From NCBI GenBank assembly GCA_031359995.1, contig JANMAT010000202.1, forward strand, positions 1 through 12,879: DNA of 12,879 nucleotides. Reading direction: 5' to 3'. This DNA comes from JANMAT01 sp031359995 (GTDB lineage: Bacteria > Actinomycetota > Acidimicrobiia > Acidimicrobiales > Ilumatobacteraceae). A program made the translations under genes and the position numbers. Under the pieces are notes generated by a model. The model made no database searches. It saw nothing but the letters and a program-made list of their open reading frames with translations, and was not told the origin of the DNA. Positions 7,182 to 12,592 of the stretch are shown here, piece by piece (the stretch's first letter is position 1; each line of letters begins with the position of its first letter).

Positions 7182-8258
7182 TCAGAGCAGGTCGCTCGCC
7201 GGGTAGTAGCGCGCACCACCGCCGACGGCACGGACGTCGTCGAGCCAGTTGCCCTCGTAGACGTCGTTCGGCCCCTGGATGAGGTCGGGTGCCTCGGCCC
7301 CGTCGGGCGTGGTCACCAGCGTCCACGCCTGGCGCTTGTAGGTGAAGTTCTCGGGGAACAGGCGGTGCGCCTCCCGCCACCACGGCACGGCGGCGTCGGG
7401 GCCGACGGTGTGGAGCAGGTGCTGGCCGAGCTCGAAGCACGCGGCGGCGCGGGCCCGGTCGGCGTTGGCCGGCTGGCTGCGGGCCACGACCTCGTCGGGG
7501 CTGAGCGCATAGCGCGATGCCGCACCGTGCTCGGCCCAGTCGAGCACGGCGGCCCGGTAGGCGGCGCCCACGTCGGGCAGCTTGTTGACCTCGGCCATCA
7601 TCTGCACGATCCGCTCGGGCGTGCCTTCGGGCACCTCGCGGAGCACGCGCGCCTCCAGCGAGGCCAGCTCGGCCGGGCGCACGATGGTGCCGTGCTCGTC
7701 GATCCACACGGCCATCGGCACGTTCACGAACCCGAACAGGTCGCCGGTCACGTGGGCGGTGTCGATGAGGCTGGGGTGCGTGGGCTCAGCGAGGTCGATC
7801 CACGGTGTGGCCATGTCGACCACGGTGTCCATCGCCACGGTGACGACGGTGATGCCGAGCGGCTCGAGCTCGGCGTGCAGGGCCTGCCACACGGGCAGGC
7901 TGGTGCGGCAGCCTCACCAGCTGGCCCAGGCGATCATGATCAGGCGGCGACCGCGCAGCGACGACAGCTGGAACGAGTCACCGTCGCGCGTCTGCAGGAC
8001 GGGGTCGGCGGCCACGGCGCTGCTGAGCGCTCGCCCGCCGGTGGCGGGGCCCAGGGTCCACACGCCGTGGCCCTCGTCGTGCACCAGGGGCATGCCCAGG
8101 CGCTCGGCGGCGATCTGCACGTCGACACGGCCGTCGGCCAGCAGTGAGCCCGGTGCGGGCACGCACACCTCGCCGCGGCACAGGCCCTGGGGCTTGGCGT
8201 CCCAACCGGTGCGGGCGGCGAACGCGGTGGCGTCGGACACGAGGGTGTCGAGGATCAT
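7182..8258 (-). CDS. Predicted selenoprotein: thioredoxin-fold (TlpA/AhpC-like) protein, Sec115 encoded by TGA 7914-7916
   Basis: Read through one in-frame TGA, this gives 358 residues. Residues 92-109 (DGDSFQLSSLRGRRLIMI) are the usual lead-in to a thioredoxin-like active site, followed by A-W-A-S-W-U115-G-C117-R. Here U stands where TlpA/AhpC-type proteins have the nucleophilic Cys. The fold continues with ITVVTVAMD, PSLIDTAHV and G-F-V-N-V-P181, the cis-proline, then WIDEHGTIVRP. N-terminal residues 1-90 form a separate domain with C27-R-G-E-V-C32. The C-terminal part (about 200-358) is helical and Trp-rich (WWREAHRLFPENF). The likely role is a cytoplasmic thiol or peroxide redox reaction; no signal peptide is visible. 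The ATG at 8258 overlaps the upstream stop by 4 nt (ATGA), implying translational coupling. Conventional gene calling would truncate it after W114 or report two pieces. The alternative is a Cys-to-stop mutation, but the hairpin and intact flanks argue against that. Confidence 0.82.
7882..7900 (-). promoter_or_regulatory. Predicted bacterial SECIS hairpin
   Basis: On the minus-strand transcript GCCUGCC and GGCAGGC form a perfect 7-bp stem around the loop CGUGU. The stem begins 14 nt and the loop 21 nt after the UGA, with a G at the second loop position. This agrees with the known form of bacterial SECIS elements recognised by SelB: an apical loop roughly 16-37 nt after the UGA with a G near its 5' side. 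UGGUG, spanning the UGA (7915-7919), can also pair with CACCA (7901-7905) as a lower stem stacked beneath it. Confidence 0.72.
7914..7916 (-). other. In-frame UGA read as selenocysteine (Sec115)
   Basis: The TGA follows the Trp codon of A-S-W and precedes G-C-R. It is the only stop in an otherwise open frame between 8258 and 7182, and it sits at the catalytic Cys position of the fold. Confidence 0.8.
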
Positions 8259-9154
8259 GACAGGGCCTTGTTGGCGAGGTCGTCGGCGCCGCCGGCCAGG
8301 TACGCACCCGAGGCGCGCAGCGCCACGCCCCACGGTTCGAGCAGCGCGAACAGCTCGTCGGCGTCGTCGCCGAGGGCCCGCATGGCCGGGATCATCTGTG
8401 CGTCGGTGTGCTCCTCGATGAGCTCACGCGTGGAGCGGCCCTTGTCCGTGAGGCCGTCGTCGCCGAGCAGCCCGTGGCGCCGCAGGCGGGCCTCGGCATC
8501 GTCGAACTCGGCGTCGGTCCAGGCCCGGGTGCGGCTGTAGGAGCGCATCGGCAGGCCCCACCACAGGTCGGTCAGCAGGCAGATCTCGGTCGCGTCCAGG
8601 CCCATGGCCACCCACGCCGCGGTGTGGCTGTCGCCGCGGAACTCGCGCAACATGTCGCCGTGGCGCCACAGGCGCCCGTGGGGATGGTCGGGTACGTCGA
8701 GCGATCGCAGGCCCGCGAACAGCGGCCGGCCTTCGGGGCGCAGCACGGCGGTCATGCGCTCGAACAGCTCCGTGACGCGGTCGAGGCCGTCGGGGTCGGG
8801 GCCGAGCACCCGCACGAGCTGGGCGGTGGCGCCGTCGTCGCGCGCCGCGCAGATGGTGGCGGCGTCGGTGACCGACCATCCGAAGTCGACCGAGGGCACC
8901 ACCGCCGCCGGGCTGAACACGGCGAACGCCGCGGCCACCAGCTCACCGGGCACCTGGCCCATGACCGAGCCGCGGCTGGTGAAGTAGGCGGGGCCGTTGG
9001 GCAGCTCGGTCTGGCCGGCGAAACCGCCGGAGGGCCCGAACCCGAGCTTCTGGTAGTTCGCGTGGCACTCGGGCGCGAAGTACACCTGGCCGATCACCGG
9101 CTCGATGAGCATCCCGAGACGACGGGTGGGGTTGGTTGCGCGCTGGACGGCCAT
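8255..9154 (-). CDS. SCO6745 family protein
   Basis: The 299-aa protein resembles the actinobacterial SCO6745 family, which has no established biochemical role. Characteristic segments are L-G-M-L-I-E-P-V-I-G-Q-V-Y-F-A-P-E (about 13-29), FTSRGSVMGQVPGELVAAAFAVFSP, RLWRHGDMLREFRGDSHTAAW (about 166-186) and a C-terminal winged-helix-like part (WTDAEFDDAEARLRRHGLL, then LTDKGRSTRELIEEHTD). The last part explains why some members are labelled helix-turn-helix proteins, but DNA binding is unproven. The start is the ATG at 9154, 9 bp after the VOC stop, and the gene ends by overlapping the selenoprotein ATG. It is therefore the middle gene of a three-gene unit, and a joint redox or detoxification role with the neighbours is an inference from position. 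Confidence 0.82.
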   Translation of the reverse strand: MAVQRATNPTRRLGMLIEPVIGQVYFAPECHANYQKLGFGPSGGFAGQTELPNGPAYFTSRGSVMGQVPGELVAAAFAVFSPAAVVPSVDFGWSVTDAATICAARDDGATAQLVRVLGPDPDGLDRVTELFERMTAVLRPEGRPLFAGLRSLDVPDHPHGRLWRHGDMLREFRGDSHTAAWVAMGLDATEICLLTDLWWGLPMRSYSRTRAWTDAEFDDAEARLRRHGLLGDDGLTDKGRSTRELIEEHTDAQMIPAMRALGDDADELFALLEPWGVALRASGAYLAGGADDLANKALS

Positions 9155-9160
9155 TCAGCG

Positions 9161-9166
9161 ACCCTA
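9161..9166 (-). promoter_or_regulatory. Possible internal -10 TAGGGT overlapping the VOC stop codon
   Basis: The TAG stop of the VOC gene (9166-9164, minus strand) begins the hexamer TAGGGT, which ends 6 nt before the ATG at 9154. It may provide leaderless transcripts of the SCO6745-family and selenoprotein genes independent of the VOC promoter. Confidence 0.35.
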
Positions 9167-9616
9167 CTGGTCGCCCGGACGCCCCCACACCTCGGCCGCT
9201 TTGGCGTACACGCCCTGATCGAACGAGAACTCGACGACGTTGCCGTCGGGGTCGCGCGCCGCGCACACGTAGCCCACCGGAGGCGGGATCAGCTGCGGCT
9301 CCCACGCCAGGCAGCCCTCGGCCCGGGCCCGCTCGGCCACACCGTCGACGTCGGCGCGCGATGGCACCTCGATGCCGATGTGGGCGAAGGGGGCGAGCTG
9401 GGGCTGGCGGTGGCCCTGCTCGGCGGCGAACTCGACGAGCACGAGGATGAACGGGTGGTCGGACGGCTCGGGGTGCCCGAGCCACACCGAGCGCCCGTTG
9501 TCGTCGGCGGTGCGCGACAGCACGCGAAGCGGGGTGTAGCGCTCGTACCAGTCGATGGACGCGTCGACATCGGCAGACGGGAGCGCGATGTGGGTCCATC
9601 GCGGCTGGGGGATCAC
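9164..9616 (-). CDS. VOC family protein (glyoxalase/dioxygenase fold)
   Basis: The 150-aa protein has two beta-alpha-beta-beta-beta modules typical of the vicinal oxygen chelate superfamily. Module 1 begins W-T-H9-I-A-L and contains DVDASIDWYERY and LVLVE62F. Module 2 begins F-A-H79-I-G-I-E-V and ends RDPDGNVVE129FSFDQG. H9, E62, H79 and E129 are at the places where metal ligands lie in this fold, so a metal-dependent enzyme is plausible. The family includes glyoxalase I, extradiol dioxygenases and antibiotic-binding proteins, and the substrate cannot be assigned. The GTG at 9616 is chosen because TAGGAT lies exactly 7 nt upstream and no earlier start gives a better N-terminus. It diverges from the Rieske oxygenase across 59 bp, which may mean joint control. 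Confidence 0.88.
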   Translation of the reverse strand: MIPQPRWTHIALPSADVDASIDWYERYTPLRVLSRTADDNGRSVWLGHPEPSDHPFILVLVEFAAEQGHRQPQLAPFAHIGIEVPSRADVDGVAERARAEGCLAWEPQLIPPPVGYVCAARDPDGNVVEFSFDQGVYAKAAEVWGRPGDQ

Positions 9617-9623
9617 GGCGTCG

Positions 9624-9629
9624 ATCCTA
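9624..9629 (-). promoter_or_regulatory. -10 hexamer TAGGAT of the VOC-SCO6745-selenoprotein unit
   Basis: On the minus strand TAGGAT ends 7 nt before the GTG at 9616. With the + strand hexamer at 9663 it forms a compact divergent promoter pair within 59 bp. Confidence 0.55.
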
Positions 9630-9662
9630 CGGGGCCTCTCCCGATGCGCACGACCGGACCGG

Positions 9663-9668
9663 TAGCGT
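9663..9668 (+). promoter_or_regulatory. -10 hexamer TAGCGT of the Rieske gene
   Basis: TAGCGT ends 7 nt before the GTG at 9676, the same hexamer and spacing as before glnD, with no Shine-Dalgarno sequence. Confidence 0.55.
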
Positions 9669-9675
9669 CGTCGCC

Positions 9676-10704
9676 GTGACCTCGTTCGTCGACGCCGCGC
9701 CCCTGCGCCACCACTTCTTCGTCGTGGCCCGCTCGGCCGACGTGGCGCCCGGCCCCGCTGCCGTGGTGCTGCTCGGCCAACCGGTGGTGCTGTTCCGCGA
9801 CGCCGACGGTCACGTGGGCGCGCTGCCCGACCGATGCCCGCATCGGGAGATGCCGCTGTCGAAGGGGTCGATCGGCTTCTTCGGCGAGCTGGTGTGCGGG
9901 TACCACGGCTGGGCCTACGACGCCGCTGGCACCTGCCTGCGCATCCCGTCGTCGCACGCCACCGCCACGCCGTCGCAGGCGCGCCTGCGACCCTTCGCCG
10001 TGCGCGAGCGGTACGGGTTGGTGTGGGTCGCCCTCGACGACCCGGTGAGCGAGCCGCCCGTGGTCGCCCACGACGCCGACCGGTCCTTCCGCCGCATCAC
10101 TGCGCCGATCGAGCAGTGGGGGTGCGCCGCCACGCGCATGGTCGACAACTTCTGCGACGTCGCCCACTTCCCCTACGTGCACGCGGGCACCTTCGGTGCC
10201 GGTGCCGCGCACGAGGTGGCGCCGGTGTCGATGGAGGTGCTCGAGGGTGGCTTCGAGGGCTACCGCTACGAGGTCGACGTCGACAACCCCGAGATGGCGC
10301 AGGCCACCACGGGCCAGACGGCGCCGACGTTGCACCGCCGCATGTCCACCGGCTTCGCGCTGCCGACCACCGTGCGCTCCACCATCGCCTACGAGACGGG
10401 CCTCGAGCATGTGCTGCTGCTGTGCACCACGCCGGTCACCGACACGCAGTCGTTGTTCACGTTCGTGGTGTGGCGCAACGACGTCGGCGACGAGCGACTC
10501 GACGACGAGGTGATCGCCTTCGATCGGGCCATCGGCGCCGAGGACCGCGTTGCGCTCGAGCAGATCCCCGGCACGCTGCCGCTCGACCAGACGTCGTTGG
10601 CCAGCGTGCAGTCCGACCGCTGCGGGGTGGCGTGGCGGCGCCGTTTCCTCGCCCTCGTCGACGAGACGGGCGGGCATCACGGGCACGGCTCGGCCGGTCG
10701 GTAG
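9676..10704 (+). CDS. Rieske [2Fe-2S] aromatic-ring-hydroxylating oxygenase, alpha-subunit type
   Basis: The 342-aa protein has an N-terminal Rieske domain with C54-P-H56-R and C74-G-Y-H77-G-W, the four ligands of a [2Fe-2S] cluster. The C-terminal catalytic domain shows N158-F-C-D161-V-A-H164-F-P-Y-V-H169. H164 and H169 are candidate iron ligands, D161 is the electron-bridging Asp, and D290 (G-A-E-D-R) is the likely carboxylate ligand. Length and motifs resemble the phenylpropionate/vanillate O-demethylase-like group (COG4638). Such enzymes hydroxylate or demethylate organic substrates using electrons from a separate reductase. No reductase, ferredoxin or beta subunit is nearby, so electrons must come from elsewhere. 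The C-terminus is His/Gly-rich (GGHHGHGSAGR). The substrate is unknown. The GTG start is supported by TAGCGT 7 nt upstream. The stop is 9 bp from the convergent transporter gene. Confidence 0.92.
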   Translation: MTSFVDAAPLRHHFFVVARSADVAPGPAAVVLLGQPVVLFRDADGHVGALPDRCPHREMPLSKGSIGFFGELVCGYHGWAYDAAGTCLRIPSSHATATPSQARLRPFAVRERYGLVWVALDDPVSEPPVVAHDADRSFRRITAPIEQWGCAATRMVDNFCDVAHFPYVHAGTFGAGAAHEVAPVSMEVLEGGFEGYRYEVDVDNPEMAQATTGQTAPTLHRRMSTGFALPTTVRSTIAYETGLEHVLLLCTTPVTDTQSLFTFVVWRNDVGDERLDDEVIAFDRAIGAEDRVALEQIPGTLPLDQTSLASVQSDRCGVAWRRRFLALVDETGGHHGHGSAGR

Positions 10705-10713
10705 GGGAGCGCG

Positions 10714-11592
10714 TCAGAGCGTGGCGAGCCAGGCACCGGCGAGCAGCACCCCGCAGCCGATGACCTCGAGCGCGTGCACCGGCTCGTGGCGCAACACGGT
10801 GCCGATGAGGAAGGCGAACGCCGCTTCCAGGTAGGTCACCATCGAGCTGCGGGTGGCGCCGGCGCGAGCGGTCAGTGTCAGCAGCAGCACGAACGCGATG
10901 GCGGTACCGCCGGCGCCCAGGGCGATGTTGGCGATGGTCGACGTCCAACCGAACGTGCTGTCGCCCAGGCCGACCAGCGCGTAGGGCAGCGTCATCGGCA
11001 TCGATACGAGCAGGGCTCGCCAGAACACCGGCATGCTGCCGTACTTCTGCACGAGGGGCACGGCGACGTTGAAGGCCACGCCGTAGGAGACCGAGGCGAT
11101 CAGGATGAGCGCCACACCGAAGGCCGAGTTGCTGCCTTCGCCCAGCGCGGGCAGGCCGAGTAGCACGATGCCGGCGGCGCCCACGACGATGCCCATCAGG
11201 TGGATGCGCTTGGGAAGCTCGTGCAGCAGGATCGACGCCAGCACCGCGGTGAACACGGGGATCGACGCACCCAGCATGCCGGTGAGGCCGGTCGAGATGT
11301 GCTGCTGGGCGATGGGGTACAGCGTCATGGGGAACGCCAGCCACAGCACGGCGAGCACGACGATCTGACGCCAGTCGCGCCGCTCGATCGGGACGCGGGC
11401 GCCCTTGAACATCGCCAGCGTGATGGCGCCCACGGTGATGCGCACGAACGTGACCACGCCGGGCCGGAAGTGGTCGAGCGACGTGGCGATCAGGATGAAC
11501 GACGCGCCCCAGATGCCCGACGACCCGAGCATCAGCCCGTACTCGGCCAGCCCGTAGGCGGCGTGATGGTCGTGGGTGCGTACGTCGGCCAC
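10714..11592 (-). CDS. EamA/DMT-superfamily transporter
   Basis: The 292-aa membrane protein shows about ten hydrophobic segments arranged as two EamA halves. The first half starts L-M-L-G-S-S-G-I-W-G-A-S-F-I-L-I-A and includes FVRITVGAITLAMF and the short loop HISTGLTGMLGASIPVFTAVLASILL. The second starts F-G-V-A-L-I-L-I-A-S-V-S-Y-G-V-A-F-N-V and ends VIGCGVLLAGAWLATL. Members export amino acids, nucleotides or other small metabolites across the cytoplasmic membrane; the substrate cannot be predicted. The GTG at 11592 is the first reasonable start giving a full first membrane span. I see neither a TANNNT hexamer at 6-9 nt nor a ribosome binding site, so the start is less certain than for its neighbours; the internal ATG in GLMLG would cut into the first span. 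It diverges from the phosphatase gene across 75 bp. Confidence 0.88.
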   Translation of the reverse strand: MADVRTHDHHAAYGLAEYGLMLGSSGIWGASFILIATSLDHFRPGVVTFVRITVGAITLAMFKGARVPIERRDWRQIVVLAVLWLAFPMTLYPIAQQHISTGLTGMLGASIPVFTAVLASILLHELPKRIHLMGIVVGAAGIVLLGLPALGEGSNSAFGVALILIASVSYGVAFNVAVPLVQKYGSMPVFWRALLVSMPMTLPYALVGLGDSTFGWTSTIANIALGAGGTAIAFVLLLTLTARAGATRSSMVTYLEAAFAFLIGTVLRHEPVHALEVIGCGVLLAGAWLATL

Positions 11593-11653
11593 GCCGCAGT
11601 GTGTCAGGCGGTTGTGGGCGGGCACCGCTTCCGTCGATTCTTGTGCCACCCCG

Positions 11654-11659
11654 TAGGGT
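11654..11659 (+). promoter_or_regulatory. -10 hexamer TAGGGT of the phosphatase gene
   Basis: TAGGGT ends 8 nt before the ATG at 11668. This supports that ATG over upstream in-frame starts, which would overlap the divergent transporter gene. Confidence 0.5.
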
Positions 11660-11667
11660 GCGCCCCG

Positions 11668-12183
11668 ATGACGGGTTGGCCGCACGGTCGGGCGCGCGAT
11701 GGTGGGGTGGACGAGATCCCATTGCCGGTGGGGCGCGGGCGGTTGTGGCTGTGCGGCAAGCACGCCATCGGGCCCGATCCCGAGGCGCTGCTGGCCCGGG
11801 TCGAGGGGTCCACGGTGGTGTGCCTGAACGAGGCCGACGAGTTGGAGGCCCGCTACCCGCACTACGTCGATTGGCTGCGGGCCAACGTGCCGACCCGTGC
11901 CGTGTGGTTCCCGATCCCCGATCTGCATGCGCCACCGCTGGAACGGGTGCAGCCGTTCCTGGGCGGGCTGCTCGACCGGTTGGCCGTGGGTGAGCACCTG
12001 GTCGTGCACTGCGGCGCCGGCATCGGTCGGGCCGGCACCATCGCCAGCTGTCTGCTGGTGCAGCTGGGCATGGCGGCCGACGACGCGGTCAGCTGGGTGG
12101 CCGCTCACCGGCCGATGGCGGGGCCCGAGGTCGGCGAGCAGCGGGTGCTGCTCGACGCGTTGGCGGCGTCGCTCGGCCGCTGA
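11668..12183 (+). CDS. Dual-specificity/tyrosine-type protein phosphatase
   Basis: The 171-aa protein contains the cysteine phosphatase P-loop V-V-H114-C115-G-A-G-I-G-R121-A-G-T, with C115 as nucleophile and R121 binding phosphate. D85 in F-P-I-P-D-L-H is the likely general acid, placed as in dual-specificity phosphatases. Before it lies a beta-alpha segment (STVVCLNEADELEARYPHYVDWLRANV), and after it helices that fit the fold (LLVQLGMAADDAVSWVAAHRP). It should hydrolyse phosphate monoesters from a protein or small molecule in the cytoplasm; the target is unknown and no kinase gene is adjacent. All catalytic residues are present and the length is normal for a single-domain enzyme. The open frame extends further upstream without sense. 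The stop is 15 bp from the convergent HTH gene. Confidence 0.88.
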   Translation: MTGWPHGRARDGGVDEIPLPVGRGRLWLCGKHAIGPDPEALLARVEGSTVVCLNEADELEARYPHYVDWLRANVPTRAVWFPIPDLHAPPLERVQPFLGGLLDRLAVGEHLVVHCGAGIGRAGTIASCLLVQLGMAADDAVSWVAAHRPMAGPEVGEQRVLLDALAASLGR

Positions 12184-12198
12184 GGGTGTGGTCGGCCG

Positions 12199-12429
12199 TC
12201 AGGCCGGCTGGCGGGCCGACTCGAGCCGGTGGTGCTTGCGGTGGACGGTCTGCTTGGTGACGCCGAGAGCGTTGGCGATGTCCTGCCAGGACCACCCCGT
12301 GCGCCGGGCGTACTGGACGTGGAGGTCTTCGAGGTCCTCGAGCATTCGCCGAAGGGCAGCGACGGCCTCGAGCCCGTCACGTGGGTCGGTGCTGGCGGCC
12401 CGTTCGGCCAGATCCCCGAGTGCGGTCAT
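12199..12429 (-). CDS. Small helix-turn-helix regulator
   Basis: The 76-aa protein begins M-T-A-L-G-D-L-A-E-R-A-A-S, continues with a long helix (DPRDGLEAVAALRRMLEDLEDLHVQYAR, 15-42), and ends in a helix-turn-helix at about 46-66 (W-S-W-Q-D-I-A-N-A-L-G-V-T-K-Q-T-V-H-R-K-H). From memory, this layout is typical of short actinobacterial regulators often found near Clp-N-domain genes; no such gene is visible here. I chose the ATG at 12429 rather than those at 12459 or 12441 for two reasons: conserved family members start at this point, and CATGCT ends 7 nt upstream with a TTGACA box 18 nt further up, giving a leaderless start. Two palindromic sites cover these boxes, so the protein probably represses its own gene. 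If 12459 is the true start the product has 86 residues. Confidence 0.82.
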   Translation of the reverse strand: MTALGDLAERAASTDPRDGLEAVAALRRMLEDLEDLHVQYARRTGWSWQDIANALGVTKQTVHRKHHRLESARQPA

Positions 12430-12433
12430 GGCT

Positions 12434-12449
12434 GTCAGCATGTGGTGAC
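12434..12449. promoter_or_regulatory. Operator-like palindrome copy 1
   Basis: GTCAGCATGTGGTGAC is an imperfect palindrome of the form GTCANCANNTGNTGAC. It covers the CATGCT -10 box of the HTH gene. It is also complementary at 15 of 16 positions to the second copy at 12462. Confidence 0.6.
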
Positions 12450-12466
12450 GATCGCTCATCTGTCAA
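12437..12466 (-). promoter_or_regulatory. Promoter of the HTH regulator gene
   Basis: On the minus strand TTGACA (12466-12461), an 18-nt spacer, CATGCT (12442-12437) and then 7 nt lead to the ATG at 12429. TTGACA is a perfect -35 consensus, the only one I noticed in the window. Confidence 0.55.
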
Positions 12467-12477
12467 CACATGCTGAC
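12462..12477. promoter_or_regulatory. Operator-like palindrome copy 2
   Basis: GTCAACACATGCTGAC has the same form GTCANCANNTGNTGAC as the copy at 12434, with centres 28 bp apart. It overlaps the TTGACA -35 box. Confidence 0.6.
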
Positions 12478-12552
12478 GAGCTGGTCGAGCGCGCCGCCGC
12501 CACCGAATGGGGCCCTGACCAGCCCGTTCCCCTCCCCGTCCCCGAATCCACG

Positions 12553-12592
12553 CCTGGTCCCGGCGAATCTTCGAAGATTCGCCGGGACCAGG
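12553..12592. repeat. Perfect 40-bp palindrome
   Basis: The left half CCTGGTCCCGGCGAATCTTC is followed by its exact reverse complement, with the centre in TTCGAA. The DNA could form a cruciform, and any transcript an 18-bp hairpin with a UCGA tetraloop. It lies between two divergent genes and has no T-run, so it is unlikely to be an ordinary terminator; a REP-like dispersed element or a protein-binding site is possible. Confidence 0.85.

Noticed and set aside
7182..8258. Pseudogene or two independent genes (7182-7892 and 7914-8333 on the minus strand)
   Set aside because: Both pieces share one frame with no indel, each lacks half of a thioredoxin fold, and the only interruption is TGA at the catalytic position with a SECIS-like hairpin after it. 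The 8333 start would also run 75 bp into the upstream SCO6745-family gene, whereas the ATG at 8258 gives a normal 4-nt overlap.
11647..11660. CACCC-CGTA-GGGTG palindrome over the phosphatase -10 hexamer
   Set aside because: Five-bp arms are common by chance in such GC-rich DNA, and no second copy supports an operator.
11200..11667. Upstream extension of the phosphatase frame
   Set aside because: It runs antisense through the transporter gene with low-complexity translation. The ATG at 11668 has a TAGGGT hexamer 8 nt upstream.
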